Assembly (NCBI GenBank): GCA_031771865.1
Contig: JASISA010000039.1
Location: forward strand, 1-46,280
Direction of reading: 5' to 3'
DNA: 46,280 nucleotides
Source: Nothophaeocryptopus gaeumannii
Lineage: Eukaryota > Ascomycota > Dothideomycetes > Mycosphaerellales > Mycosphaerellaceae
The position numbers and the translations under genes were made by a program. Position 1 is the first letter of the stretch. Each line of letters starts with the position of its first letter. Below the pieces are notes generated by a model. The model had not been told where the DNA came from. It did no database searches and saw only the letters and a program-made list of their open reading frames with translations. Of the stretch, positions 1 through 8,772 are shown piece by piece.

Positions 1-23
1 AAAATAAGAATTTGTATTACTAA

Positions 24-111
24 AGAGAATTGGCTGAGTGGTTTATAGCGGTAAGCTTGAAACTTACTTTAGTAAAACATACTAACATCCGTTCGAATCG
101 GATATTCTCTG
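24..111 (+). tRNA. trnS: tRNA-Ser (UGA)
   Basis: Class II cloverleaf with a 7-bp acceptor stem (AGAGAAT/ATTCTCT), anticodon loop CTTGAAA giving UGA, a long variable arm that pairs TTAGTA with TACTAA, and a T arm with loop TTCGAAT. Reads UCN serine codons. First gene in the window, ahead of an unknown ORF. Confidence 0.95.
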
Positions 112-226
112 AAAAGAATTTTTTTTTACAATAATATTCCTGTAAAAAAAGTTTATAAGCACAACATATACATATTAGTGCATATATACAATAACTAAGT
201 TAACAGCAGATAAATATGTAATAATG

Positions 227-274
227 TTAATCTTCATATTAAATCTACATAATAATTGTTACTTTTATTTGTAA
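227..274. repeat. 48-bp inverted repeat, left arm
   Basis: These 48 bases are the exact reverse complement of 3381-3428. The match stops at both ends. The arm lies between tRNA-Ser and the start of the ORF at 302. Either it is one terminal inverted repeat of an inserted segment of about 3.2 kb, or it is a duplicated leader sequence. Confidence 0.9.
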
Positions 275-301
275 TATCTTAATATTAAAATTTAATATAT
301 C

Positions 302-922
302 ATGCACTACAATAAAATAACTAATATCAAACATTTTAGTACTAGTCACAACTTGCTTAGTCCAAATAAGAAAGATTTATCAGATGCCATCGAAAAATCA
401 AGACTTATAGAGGACAAATTTAACGCAGCAGATGACCGTTTATGTGATTATATGAAAGATCTTCGTTATCTCGAAGAAGACATAAAAGATAGCGAGTCAG
501 AATCAGAGCTTTCCAAATTTATTAAGGCAAAATCTACAAAGAGAGACACCTATATATCATCTATGCAGGAAAAAGCAGACCAAGAAATATATGATGATAG
601 GTTGGCCGAAGATAGATTAGTATCTTTAGAAATGGTTAAAAATACTAGTTCTTCAGTAATAAGACATTTAAAGAAAATAATAAAAGAGATTCCTGACGAT
701 GATGCGGCAAGCCACCATGAATCGGAAGAACTTTTAAAAGAATTTAAATCACTGAAGTCAGAGTCTCGTAAATTAACAAAGCAATTTGAGGAGAATAAAT
801 TGCCACCTATATCTGAAAATAGTCATGAAACAGGTGCTAGCAATAATAGTTCCAGTTTTCCACAAGATAGTAAAGACGTAGCGCAAACCGACTTTTCAAG
901 CTTTGACCCTTTTGATGAATAG
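302..922 (+). CDS. Unknown charged, coiled-coil protein (206 aa)
   Basis: ATG-started ORF ending in TAG. I do not recognise the family. Residues 8-20 carry a presequence-like stretch (IKHFSTSHNLLS). Residues 25-165 are rich in Glu, Lys, Asp, Leu and Ser and look like helical coiled coil with no membrane segment. The tail (about 166-206) is Ser/Asn-rich and acidic and ends SSFDPFDE. It starts 28 bp after the left arm of the 48-bp inverted repeat and shares the interval with the minus-strand ORF at 2211-2918. Composition is less A+T-skewed than the flanks, which supports real coding. It may be cargo of an inserted element. Function unknown. Confidence 0.6.
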   Translation: MHYNKITNIKHFSTSHNLLSPNKKDLSDAIEKSRLIEDKFNAADDRLCDYMKDLRYLEEDIKDSESESELSKFIKAKSTKRDTYISSMQEKADQEIYDDRLAEDRLVSLEMVKNTSSSVIRHLKKIIKEIPDDDAASHHESEELLKEFKSLKSESRKLTKQFEENKLPPISENSHETGASNNSSSFPQDSKDVAQTDFSSFDPFDE

Positions 923-2210
923 ATTCGAACCTTTTTATTCTTTTTTTATTTTAATAATAAAAAAAAAATAAATAAAAAAGAATAATTTAATCACAAAGTT
1001 TAAATACCTGTAATTGATAACAATCAGTTTAATTATTTCGCACTTATAATCATAAATGATATTATTTACTATAATAAATACTATAACGTTATATATTGTA
1101 CTAATTACTACAGTAGTTAGAATTAAATTTTTTTTCTATGTGAAATAATTACAGATATATATCCTATTTTGGAGTTCGTTATCTGTTGAACATTAAGAAA
1201 CGTGGTGACATTTTGGTCAATATAATAGCATGTTTTCAAAAACTTATTGAAGTCAGACATATCTTTTAGGAGGCTGGAAAACCCGTTTACTTAAGTCATG
1301 CGCAATCAGCCTTTCAGAGTAAAAAACTAGCATAAAGTATTTGTTTTGTTGCAACCTTAATAATATAAGTCTATCTAACAGATAACTAATGGGATATGAT
1401 GATCAACAAGCAGTGGAGAGTGCTCATTAAGACGATAAATAGTTCACGGAAGAAATTGAGAGTGTTCATAATGCTCACATATGGTAATTGTTTAGAATTA
1501 GTAAACCTCATTACTTATTATATTGTTATTAACATAAGGTTGAAAAAGATAAGCTTGTTATATAGAGATTTTACATCATTATATTTTTTTTTTATTTTTA
1601 TATAATATAATATAATATAATATATTATAGTATAATATATTTGCTTTTTTTTTACTAAAGGGAAATAATTATAAGAGGTATGATATTTTAACTTATATTA
1701 CAATGATCAATTACCACACAATCTATCCTTAAGTTAGCCTATTACTTATATTATTTATAATAAACATACAAGTATAACAATTTTTTTACTTCCTGGTTTA
1801 CTGATTATTATAATTACACTTGTAACTACTATATCACCACATTATAATAGTAAGCCTGTGAAGGAGTGAGATTTTGGTGAACTATTTAAATATCATTCTA
1901 AATTAAGATATGTTCTAGTTAAAAGTGGCTGTGGAAAATATGTATATAAGTAACATGTAGATCGTTAATATATAAATACGCTTTTACCATGTACCAACTA
2001 CAAGTACACAAATTGGAAAAATAATTGTGTAGCTATTACATAAATAATGGACTGTATACTGTTTATAAGATTTCAGCCTGCAAATACACAAGGGTAATAA
2101 CTAACTATTTTACAACAATACTATAATATTAAAAAACGTTAAAAACCAGATGTAATATCAACTTCTATTTATATTTATTTAAAGTAAAAATGAAACAGCG
2201 CTTATATAAA
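923..2210. other. A+T-rich region with coding-like remnants
   Basis: No recognisable gene. Plus-strand frame 1159-1335 is open except for one TAG at 1267 and reads like protein (it includes HIF-stop-EAGKPVYLSHAQ), so it may be a dead ORF. A short simple repeat of TATAA lies around 1601-1640. The ORF at 1738 is listed separately. Confidence 0.35.
1738..1953 (+). CDS. Possible small membrane ORF without ATG (71 aa)
   Basis: Open from just after a TAG to a TAA, with one in-frame TGA read as Trp. About 20 hydrophobic residues (from IFLLPGLLIIIII) are followed by a polar tail including KPVKEWDFGELF. No ATG is present, so it is either started at ATA/ATT or is a 5'-truncated relic. Length, composition and the TGA-Trp are the only support. 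Confidence 0.25.
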
Positions 2211-2918
2211 TTATGTATTTTTTTTTATTATATATTTTTTTTTATTATATTTTTTTTTGTTTTGTTTTCTACTCCTAGCTAGATATCTATTATAACGTTT
2301 TCTACCTCTTTGTTGCCTCTTTTTTTCTATTAAATCAATAGATTCCTTCATAGATAGAGGTTTTTTTTCAGTAAAAGTTTCAGGGGTTTTCTTATTCAAA
2401 CCTCTTTTGTAAGAGCCCTTTAAGCATTTACGTCTTTTCTCAGCCACTTGTAAAAAACTTTTACTTAAGTCTTTTAAATGGCACTCACTAATACATATAG
2501 ATACTATAAGAGATAATTCTTTTTCTGAAATTATAGAACAATATTTTAATACTATATTATTATAGAATTCCTTAAAAGAAAAATCACTTTTATTAAAATA
2601 ATACTGGCATATGACACCATCACAATTTAATTGTTTAAGTTCTATACAATATATATTGCAACTTTGTAAATCAGCATATATTGCTTTACAGAAGCTGTAT
2701 GAACAATCTTTAAGTTGTTTATAAGTAAAATTATAGGTATTTATGGGGTTAAATAACTTAAAACCTGTAGGAAGGCTTGTAGGAAGGCTTGTAGGAAGGC
2801 TTGTAGGAAGGCTTGTAGGAAGGCTTGTAATATGAAGACGTCTAATTTTATTATTCCTAAAAAAAAGACTATTAGTTAATAGGTATCTTATAGAATAATG
2901 AGAATAAAATGTACACAT
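2211..2918 (-). CDS. Unknown basic protein with SLPT repeats (235 aa)
   Basis: ATG-started ORF on the minus strand. Residues 27-31 give another presequence-like string (RRLHITS), running into five tandem SLPT units at about 32-51 encoded by a 12-bp repeat. The middle (about 55-155) is Cys- and Tyr-rich and has no motif I know. The last 60 residues are strongly Lys/Arg-rich, suggesting binding to nucleic acid or the ribosome. I tested the idea of rps3 (Var1-type): overall basicity fits, but I see none of the conserved Rps3 C-terminal features, so I leave it unnamed. It lies inside the 48-bp inverted repeat pair. Confidence 0.5.
   Translation of the reverse strand: MCTFYSHYSIRYLLTNSLFFRNNKIRRLHITSLPTSLPTSLPTSLPTSLPTGFKLFNPINTYNFTYKQLKDCSYSFCKAIYADLQSCNIYCIELKQLNCDGVICQYYFNKSDFSFKEFYNNIVLKYCSIISEKELSLIVSICISECHLKDLSKSFLQVAEKRRKCLKGSYKRGLNKKTPETFTEKKPLSMKESIDLIEKKRQQRGRKRYNRYLARSRKQNKKKYNKKKYIIKKNT
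2770..2829. repeat. 12-bp tandem repeat, five units
   Basis: Five head-to-tail copies of GGAAGGCTTGTA (plus strand) inside the ORF at 2211-2918. The period is a multiple of three, so copy number can change without breaking the frame. It adds SLPT units to the protein. Confidence 0.95.
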
Positions 2919-2929
2919 GATATATTAAA

Positions 2930-3380
2930 TTTTAATATTAACCTAGACAAAACCTTCAGGAAACTACCTAATTTTCGCTAAGTAATCTGGCGCAGGATAA
3001 CTCTCTTAAGTTTTTGATTATTTGCCCTTTTCCTGGAAGTATATGAATATAGAAAATATACATTTGTCACAATATTGCGTATGCAGTAACAGCAAAAAAT
3101 GCTACCTAAATTATTGCGCTAATACAATAAAATGGATATCGAAACTGGACTACTTTATTTACGTTCATTATATATATTTAATATTATAAATTTAACAAAA
3201 TATAATAGCCTATTTAATTAAATTTTTACCTCCAGCACTTGATATCTATGTGTAGGGAAAGGCGTATTAATTACCCATCATATATGATGGGTATTAAAAT
3301 CTTATCCACAACCTTCACATATGTAATTTACTTATATTTTATAATTACACAATACACGAAATAATTAAATATATTAACAC
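2930..3380. other. Intergenic; possible minus-strand ORF remnant
   Basis: On the minus strand 3105-2968 is an open 45-codon stretch with one TGA-Trp: a hydrophobic part, then a polar tail starting LPGKGQIIKNL. It has no ATG at its head. A perfect palindrome of TACCCATCAT with its complement lies near 3275. Nothing else recognised. Confidence 0.25.
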
Positions 3381-3428
3381 ATTACAAATAAAAGTAACAA
3401 TTATTATGTAGATTTAATATGAAGATTA
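3381..3428. repeat. 48-bp inverted repeat, right arm
   Basis: Exact reverse complement of 227-274, about 3.2 kb away. It sits next to a relic of nad3 that lies just outside the pair. Confidence 0.9.
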
Positions 3429-3471
3429 CTTAAACATTATGTTCTTTTGTATAATTTTACATAATAGAGTT

Positions 3472-3598
3472 GTCTAGTATTAATTGATATAATCTACTTT
3501 CCTAATTAATAAATAAGACCTAGAGTAAGTACTAATAAGAACAATAACATTATAATTGTACATAATATATAATTAAAATATGCACTTACTAGATAATA
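3472..3598 (-). pseudogene. nad3: Relic of the nad3 3' end
   Basis: The plus-strand sequence matches the 3' part of nad3 at 18.18-18.30 kb, best in the stretch ACCTAGAGTAAGTACTAA followed by a shared CAA(T/C)AACATTATAATT-type run. Indels break the reading frame and the match fades near 3600. It encodes no usable product. One of two stray nad3 ends; the other is at 15.5-15.7 kb. Confidence 0.75.
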
Positions 3599-3759
3599 CT
3601 TTTTCTTAAAATAATATTTTGCGTATAATTAATAGCTATTTGATTATATTTATTACTAAAACGCACACATCATAAGACTATATGACTATATTTAATGTTA
3701 ATATAAAACTAAACACGCAATATTATAGGAGTCGTAAATAATATTATTTACAAAAAAAA

Positions 3760-3885
3760 ATGTCGCAATTAGCAAAAATTATTGTAACTTTATTAATTAC
3801 AACAGTATTTATAGGTGGAAATATAGATGTAGCAGTAGCTTTATACGATTTTATATTTGTAATAGTTATAGATACTTTTTTATAA
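3760..3885 (+). CDS. Possible small hydrophobic protein (41 aa)
   Basis: ATG to TAA with no internal stop. The first residues are MSQLAKIIV, then two hydrophobic runs around a short turn containing GGN. One membrane hairpin is plausible. The 20 bases before the ATG (TATTATTTACAAAAAAA) resemble those before another short ATG frame at 23278. Family not recognised; it could be chance in A+T-rich DNA. Confidence 0.3.
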   Translation: MSQLAKIIVTLLITTVFIGGNIDVAVALYDFIFVIVIDTFL

Positions 3886-4274
3886 ATAAATAAAACTGTT
3901 TTTTTTTACGGCATATTAATATATTACTTACATAAACAAGAGATTTGTTTTATCTAATTACAAAACTTTCCTTATTATACCTCGTTTAACAATATAATTA
4001 TACATACGGTATTACTAAATAAGACCTTATAAAGATGTGGAAGTTTTTTTATGCAGGTTTTTAAATGTTTCCTTATTCTAAATAAATATAGAGTGTTTCA
4101 TACTAGTATTAATTTTTTTTTATAATAACTAGGTAACTTTTTAGGTAAATAAAGTAGCCGCCCTTTTACATCTGTTTAATTCTTTGTAAAATAATTAATA
4201 CTTTATTTTTATAATTGAAAAAAAATTACATATAATAATTTTACTTCATGTTACGTCTATACATTTCATATATA
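3886..4274. other. Intergenic region, nothing recognised
   Basis: A+T-rich spacer ahead of the tRNA cluster. I see no ORF, tRNA or repeat that I can support. Confidence 0.6.
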
Positions 4275-4345
4275 GCCTTTATAGCTCAATGGTAGAGCGG
4301 AATACTGTTAATATTCTGATATATGTTCGATTCATATTAAGGGCT
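4275..4345 (+). tRNA. trnN: tRNA-Asn (GUU)
   Basis: Full cloverleaf: acceptor GCCTTTA/TAAGGGC with one G-U pair, D stem GCTC/GAGC, anticodon loop CTGTTAA (GUU), T loop TTCGATT. First of nine tRNA genes packed into 1.2 kb. Confidence 0.95.
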
Positions 4346-4422
4346 ACCGTCTTTATTGCTATTAATGATAATATGAATTAATTATAATTAGTAAACTTTT
4401 TTTTAACTAGGTGTTTGTAATA

Positions 4423-4495
4423 AACGTGTTAACTCAATGGTTAGAGTGTTGTGCTACGGACACAATTGTTACGGGTTCGAATCTTGTACACGTTT
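4423..4495 (+). tRNA. trnR: tRNA-Arg (ACG)
   Basis: Acceptor AACGTGT/ACACGTT, D stem ACTC/GAGT, anticodon loop CTACGGA (ACG), T loop TTCGAAT. Reads CGN arginine codons. Confidence 0.93.
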
Positions 4496-4543
4496 TTGTA
4501 ATAAATTAATAAAACATACTGCTAGTACAATAAAAACATAACA

Positions 4544-4615
4544 GGGATATGTTGTAAAAGGTTTTACATTTTGATTGCAAATCAAACATACGAGGTTCAA
4601 TTCCTCCATGTCTCT
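4544..4615 (+). tRNA. trnC: tRNA-Cys (GCA)
   Basis: Acceptor GGGATAT/ATGTCTC, D stem TGTA/TACA, anticodon loop TTGCAAA (GCA), T loop TTCAATT with one C-C mismatch at the base of the T stem. Confidence 0.9.
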
Positions 4616-4649
4616 AAAGTCAATAAGTTAATAATATAAATAAATAAAA

Positions 4650-4720
4650 TTCTTACTAGCTTAATGGTAGAGCAGGATACTTCTAATATCTGGATCTAAG
4701 TTCAAGTCTTAGGTGAGAAT
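4650..4720 (+). tRNA. trnR: tRNA-Arg (UCU)
   Basis: Acceptor TTCTTAC/GTGAGAA, D stem GCTT/GAGC, anticodon loop CTTCTAA (UCU), T loop TTCAAGT. Reads AGA/AGG, the main arginine codons here. Confidence 0.93.
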
Positions 4721-4859
4721 AATCTTCTATTTATTATAACAAGTATAATTACACATTAGTTTTGTAAAAAAAAAAGTTTTTTTATTAATTATTACAAGAT
4801 AAATATATTATTATTTTTATGTATTAGTAGAATAATGTATGTATACATATATAAATAAA

Positions 4860-4930
4860 GCCTGGTTAGCATAAAAGTAATGCAACCGTTTTGTAATCGG
4901 TAGAAGCAAGTGCGATACTTGTACTGGGCT
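4860..4930 (+). tRNA. trnT: tRNA-Thr (UGU)
   Basis: Acceptor GCCTGGT/ACTGGGC, D stem GCAT/ATGC, anticodon loop TTTGTAA (UGU) with a T-T pair closing the stem, T stem GCAAG/CTTGT. Confidence 0.92.
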
Positions 4931-4966
4931 ACTATAACTTGCATTGGGGTGTACTGAACATCTTTA

Positions 4967-5037
4967 TGCGGATTGATGTAATAGTAACATAACAGGCTCA
5001 TGCCCTGTAAATGAAGGTGCAATTCCTTTGTCCGCAC
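4967..5037 (+). tRNA. trnM: tRNA-Met (CAU), copy 1
   Basis: Acceptor TGCGGAT/GTCCGCA, D stem ATGT/ACAT, anticodon loop CTCATGC (CAU). One of three CAU tRNAs; which is initiator and which is elongator cannot be settled by eye. Confidence 0.93.
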
Positions 5038-5065
5038 TATATACAATAATGTATGAAAATAATTA

Positions 5066-5138
5066 AAGGCTATAGCTTAATTGGTAAAGCAAGCTGCTCA
5101 TGATAGCTCAGATGAGTGTTCGATTCATTCTGGCCTTA
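5066..5138 (+). tRNA. trnM: tRNA-Met (CAU), copy 2
   Basis: Acceptor AAGGCTA/TGGCCTT, D stem GCTT/AAGC, anticodon loop CTCATGA (CAU), T loop TTCGATT. Clearly a different gene from the neighbouring CAU tRNA. Confidence 0.92.
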
Positions 5139-5297
5139 ACAATTTATATAAAATAATTGTAAAGTTAAGATTGTAACCTTTATTGTTTATTCTTATATAA
5201 TTATATACTTAAAAAATCTAGCCCTAAAGATCTATAATAAATAAACTAAAATATAAAAAGCATCAAAATAACTTATAATAAACTATTTATAATATAC

Positions 5298-5380
5298 ATC
5301 CGAGTGCTGGAATTGGTAGACAGGATAAACTTAAGATTTATTGATATAATATCGTAAACGTTCAAGTCGTTTTTCGGATA
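5298..5380 (+). tRNA. trnL: tRNA-Leu (UAA)
   Basis: Class II tRNA: acceptor ATCCGAG/TTCGGAT, anticodon loop CTTAAGA (UAA), a long variable arm pairing GATAT with ATATC, T stem AAACG/CGTTT. Reads UUA/UUG. Confidence 0.95.
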
Positions 5381-5397
5381 AAAGTTTATAAATAAGA

Positions 5398-5469
5398 GAC
5401 CCACTAGTCAAGAGGTTAAGACGTAATGCTTTCACCATTAGATCTTGGGTTCGATTCCCAAGTGGGTTA
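5398..5469 (+). tRNA. trnE: tRNA-Glu (UUC)
   Basis: Acceptor GACCCAC/GTGGGTT, D stem GTC/GAC, anticodon loop CTTTCAC (UUC), T stem TTGGG/CCCAA. Last gene of the dense tRNA cluster. Confidence 0.95.
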
Positions 5470-6127
5470 TAACAAATTTATATTATTTGATATAATATAT
5501 TATATAGATGTAAATAAAACAAATATACACATATGTTATCTTCTATATTTTTTAATTAAAAATGTATACCATATCATATCATATATAGTAATACTTACAA
5601 TTAATAATTAGAGAAATAATTTCTCTTCTGCTTTTTTTCTTGAATAAAAAAAACCAAAACAAATGAGTATAAGGTATTTTTCAAAGGTGTAAGGTATCTT
5701 ACAATAGTATAGTTATGCTAGTTATTAACAATACCATTTATGTATAATAATAGCCCACATATTACACTGCAATGTTATGTTTATTTGCTTTTGCTGTAAT
5801 GCTAATTGTTTTTAATAAAAAAAGCTATATTTATCAATGTTTACCTGCATTACTATCTTTGTGTATAGGAATTTACTTGTTTGCTTAAAAATGAAAAGTG
5901 TAATACATGAGCAAACCTATTTTAATAGAATTTAAACCCCTAAAAATATTACAAAAAATTATAGTCTACTAAAAAAAATCTGTATATACTTTATAAAAAA
6001 AGCATAAATCAGTATAAGAAAAAAAAAATTATTGATAAAAAAAAATAGTGTAATTTAATAGCTATATTTTATTTTTTATTCTCACAAGTTTTTTTATATT
6101 TTAATTGCTTTTTTATAGCGATAAATA
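5470..6127. other. Intergenic region with a T-tract hairpin
   Basis: Mostly A+T-rich spacer. Near 5630-5665 there is a hairpin of the dispersed family seen elsewhere (T-run, CTTGAATAA, A-run, CCAAAACAAATGA). One short ORF (5772) is listed apart. Nothing else recognised. Confidence 0.5.
5772..5888 (+). CDS. Possible small hydrophobic protein (38 aa)
   Basis: ATG to TAA. Two hydrophobic stretches are separated by a short basic loop (NKKSYIYQ), consistent with a membrane hairpin. No family recognised. Similar in size and style to the ORF at 3760, without clear homology. Confidence 0.25.
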   Translation: MLCLFAFAVMLIVFNKKSYIYQCLPALLSLCIGIYLFA

Positions 6128-6199
6128 GGGGATATAGTTTAATTGGTAAAACTGCGATTTTGCATATCGTTATTCTAGGATCGAGTCCTAGTATCTCCA
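6128..6199 (+). tRNA. trnA: tRNA-Ala (UGC)
   Basis: Acceptor GGGGATA/TATCTCC, D stem GTTT/AAAC, anticodon loop TTTGCAT (UGC), T stem CTAGG/CCTAG. Confidence 0.95.
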
Positions 6200-6296
6200 C
6201 ATGAATAGAGTAATATTTAATTTTAAAAATGGTTTTATGCTTTTTTGGACAAGAAATAAAAGCACAATAAGAGATAATAATAACAAGAGACTAAAT

Positions 6297-6886
6297 TAGT
6301 TACAACAGTACCAGCACTATATAAAGACTTAGAAAGTAAAAAATAAATAATTTTTAAGGATAATAAAGGTAGAAGTGGTGTATAAAGTGAATTAATACTA
6401 AGACTGGTGATTTTTACATAGGAAGTTCAGCAGATTTACATAAAAGATTTGTAAATTATTTTAACTTTATATTGAGAGTTATAAAAATAAATCTATAATT
6501 TATTCTAGTTTACACGTTTTTTTATAAAAAAACGCTAAAATGGATACAAATCTTTCAACTTAGAAATTAGAGAGTATTGTGATAAAACAAATCTTATAGA
6601 AAGAGAGCAGTATCACATAGATTTACTAAAACCTAAGTATAATATATTAAAATTTGCAGCCTCTTCATTGGGGTTTAAACACAACGAAGAAACTAAAATG
6701 TTAATGAGCATAAATAATACTAAAGAAAAACATCCTTTGTTTGGAAAAAATCATAATGAAGAATCTATTAGACTTATGTCACTTAATTCTCCTAGAGCTC
6801 AATTACTTACTATGATAAATACTAAACCAAATCAAAAGTCAATGTTTAATTCTAATGTAAGCGCATATAAATTTTTAGGAGTATAA
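6297..6886 (+). pseudogene. Decayed GIY-YIG endonuclease with NUMOD3 motifs
   Basis: Pieces of a GIY-YIG homing endonuclease lie in shifting frames. From 6300 the frame shows a remnant ending KGRSGVY (the GIY half), then after a one-base shift GDFYIGSSADLHKRF (the YIG half). Stops follow, then an open stretch from about 6580 (LIEREQYHIDLLKP) with the catalytic-domain Glu region, followed by two NUMOD3-type DNA-binding motifs (GFKHNEETK and GKNHNEES). At least two frameshifts and several stops rule out a full product. It lies between tRNA-Ala and tRNA-Phe with no host intron, like free-standing mobile ORFs. Confidence 0.85.
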
Positions 6887-6969
6887 GAGTGAACAGTGCG
6901 TAAATATAAAAATAATAATAAACTTTATAATAACATATATAAAATTATATAAGATAAATAATAAAAAAA

Positions 6970-7042
6970 GCCCAAAAAGCTCAATTGGTAGAGCGGAACT
7001 CTGAAGATGTTTAGGTTGTAAGTTCGAGTCTTACTTTGGGCA
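6970..7042 (+). tRNA. trnF: tRNA-Phe (GAA)
   Basis: Acceptor GCCCAAA/TTTGGGC, D stem GCTC/GAGC, anticodon loop CTGAAGA (GAA), T stem GTAAG/CTTAC. The anticodon stem has a T-T mismatch next to the loop. A copy of its 3' half lies 45 bp downstream. Confidence 0.93.
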
Positions 7043-7087
7043 ATGTTATTTCGATACATATATTTCTACTTATAGTTTATAAAATTT

Positions 7088-7128
7088 TGAAGATGTTTAG
7101 GTTGTAAGTTCAAATCTTATCTTGAGTA
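7088..7128 (+). pseudogene. 3' half of tRNA-Phe, stranded copy
   Basis: Begins exactly at the anticodon loop of tRNA-Phe (corresponding to 7002) and runs to its 3' end. The first 24 bases are identical, the rest has diverged. There is no 5' half, so it cannot form a tRNA. It looks like an original gene end displaced when the upstream copy was replaced or inserted. Confidence 0.85.
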
Positions 7129-7221
7129 AATATATACGAACTTAGGTCTAATTAAATAAGCTTTTACATTAATATCTCTTAGCGAAGTTTATATACATTT
7201 TTATATTACATTTTTTTTTTA

Positions 7222-7300
7222 AGAGAAGAAAGAATTTTTTTTTAGTTTGGTGATGGCTCTGATTGAACGCTGTGCAAAGGATTTACACATGCTAATTATA
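7222..7300 (+). pseudogene. rrnS: Fragment of the rrnS 5' end
   Basis: Carries the conserved small-subunit start (TGATGGCTCTGATTGAACGC, then CACATGCTAAT) found at the 5' end of the real gene near 29.0 kb on the minus strand. It has several point changes and stops after about 80 bases. Too short to be functional. One of three rrnS pieces in this genome. Confidence 0.85.
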
Positions 7301-7375
7301 CATATATTTTATATAAATATATAATAATTTTTAAGTAAGCCAGAGGTAAATTGTAAGTGATTATTTACAAGGTTT

Positions 7376-7409
7376 AAATCTTGTTACCTATACATGAAGG
7401 ATCTAGTAT
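7376..7409 (+). repeat. 34-bp direct repeat: stranded end of tRNA-Leu (UAG)
   Basis: Identical to 8756-8789, an offset of exactly 1380 bp. It contains the 3' side of the T arm and acceptor stem of tRNA-Leu plus 17 bases beyond the gene. The two copies bracket a unit holding the ORF at 7979-8653. It fits a tandem duplication or insertion using the tRNA end as target. Confidence 0.9.
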
Positions 7410-7978
7410 TATAATTATAGTATTATGTTTATTAAAAAAGAAGTAATTATATAAAGGAATTGCAATAGTAAAAAGATGCAGACCTAGTAATAAATAAGTG
7501 GTTGCATTCTCATAGAGTATGAAAGTAGTATTATTCTCATAACATTGAGTATGAAATTGTTTTGAAGTAAAATAGTTATTGGCCCTTTTCAATACGATAA
7601 AACACCTGTGTAGCACCTATGTTAATCGAGGTCGGAATAAATAATACATAAATCAAAGGCCTTTTAGCTGCATAAAGATTTATTGTAAACATAGGGAAAG
7701 GTTAAGAAAAACCCCCTTAACTGTATTAAAGATAAGATAACATAAAAAAAATATAATTTAAGAAAATATACTTAAAATAATGTTAGTAATAAGCTATTGA
7801 AAGGTAACGGCTTGGCAACCCTATTAGCGAAACAGCAAGTTAACAGCATGGTAATAATAGCTTAATAACGGAGGGTTATTAACTAAATTATTCCTATATA
7901 TGTAGCGGTCTATATACACAAACCCAAGTTATAGATTTTATTAAAAATTGGGTTTACATTAAATTAACATAGAAATAA
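7410..7978. other. Non-coding part of the 1380-bp unit
   Basis: No ORF I can support. 7690-7720 and 7800-7880 contain G/C-richer short inverted motifs (for example GGAAAGG and CGGCTTGGCAACCC) that may fold. They do not match rnpB or a group I core well enough to name. Confidence 0.4.
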
Positions 7979-8653
7979 ATGAAAGTATTTTTTTATAAGC
8001 TTAAAAGCAAATTTACTATAGGATTTTTATTAAGTATAGTTATATCTTTTATATTCGCTATATTACTAAAATTAGCTTTTGAATATGTTTTGGAGATTAC
8101 TCCTATTATAGGAAGTTTACGTCTTATTGATTTATTTTATTTCAGTATGGTTGTCCTTTTTAGATTTATTATTAATTGCCTATTAGAACATCTGTTGGGA
8201 GATATGTTTGAAATTCCCGCTTCAGACTTTTTTGAGTTTAAACATAATAATATATTAAAAATGGATAATAATAATCCTAATAGTTCATCAGATGATTCAA
8301 ATAAACTAACTACTATAGAATGAATTAACTTACATAGGCAGTTTAGGCATAATTTAGCTCACCAATCTCAAATGATTGAAAAGATGAGAGAATTAAGAAT
8401 AGAAAAGGGTATTAAATATATCCAAGATGAAGACGGTGGTTTATCTGTGGATGCTCCAAATTCTATGTCTGATAAAGAAGCTACTGATATATCAAATAGA
8501 CTAGGAGTAATTGATAGGATAATAAATACTAAATTCGATGACTACAAAGAATTAGAAATAAAGCATCTACGTTCTGATAGATCAATATCGAATATTTATA
8601 ATTCTGTGAGAGATACTCACAAAGAATCATACATCAATTTATTCGAAAAATAA
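7979..8653 (+). CDS. Unknown membrane/coiled-coil protein (224 aa)
   Basis: One frame from ATG 7979 to TAA 8653 once the TGA at 8321 is read as Trp. Residues 1-75 hold two or three hydrophobic segments (from FTIGFLLSIVISF), with basic residues first. About residues 95-112 form an Asn/Ser/Asp-rich linker (NNNPNSSSDDSN). Residues 115-224 are charged and helical (MIEKMRELRIEKG and on). I know no family for it. The same plan of membrane part, Asn/Ser linker and soluble tail recurs in the ORF at 41423 and in the ORF after cox2. It lies in a 1380-bp unit bounded by 34-bp direct repeats from tRNA-Leu, so it is probably cargo of an inserted or duplicated segment. Confidence 0.7.
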
Positions 8654-8690
8654 AATAAAATAAAATAAAATAAAATAAAATAAAATAAAA
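8651..8690. repeat. TAAAA microsatellite, eight units
   Basis: Eight tandem TAAAA units bridge the stop codon of the ORF ending at 8653 and the first base of tRNA-Leu. Likely length-variable by slippage. Confidence 0.95.
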
Positions 8691-8772
8691 TAGGTATGCT
8701 GAAATTGGTAGACAGTTTCCACTTAGGATGGAATGGATATAATCCGTGCAAGTTCAAATCTTGTTACCTATA
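8690..8772 (+). tRNA. trnL: tRNA-Leu (UAG)
   Basis: Acceptor ATAGGTA/TACCTAT, anticodon loop CTTAGGA (UAG), long variable arm (GGATATAATCC), T stem GCAAG/CTTGT. Reads CUN leucine codons, so these are not reassigned to Thr as in some yeasts. Its 3' end is repeated at 7376. Confidence 0.93.

Noticed and set aside
4792..5046. Minus-strand ORF across the tRNA cluster
   Set aside because: It runs through tRNA-Thr and tRNA-Met and has no protein character of its own.
4275..5469. 5' tRNA editing as in some chytrids
   Set aside because: Acceptor stems pair well from the first base; only isolated single mismatches occur.
7690..7880. Possible RNase P RNA (rnpB)
   Set aside because: A GGAAAGG motif is present, but I cannot pair it with a conserved 3' partner or build the P4 helix.
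7979..8653. Two separate genes split by TGA at 8321
   Set aside because: TGA is Trp here (UCA tRNA-Trp and many TGA codons in core genes), so it is one ORF.
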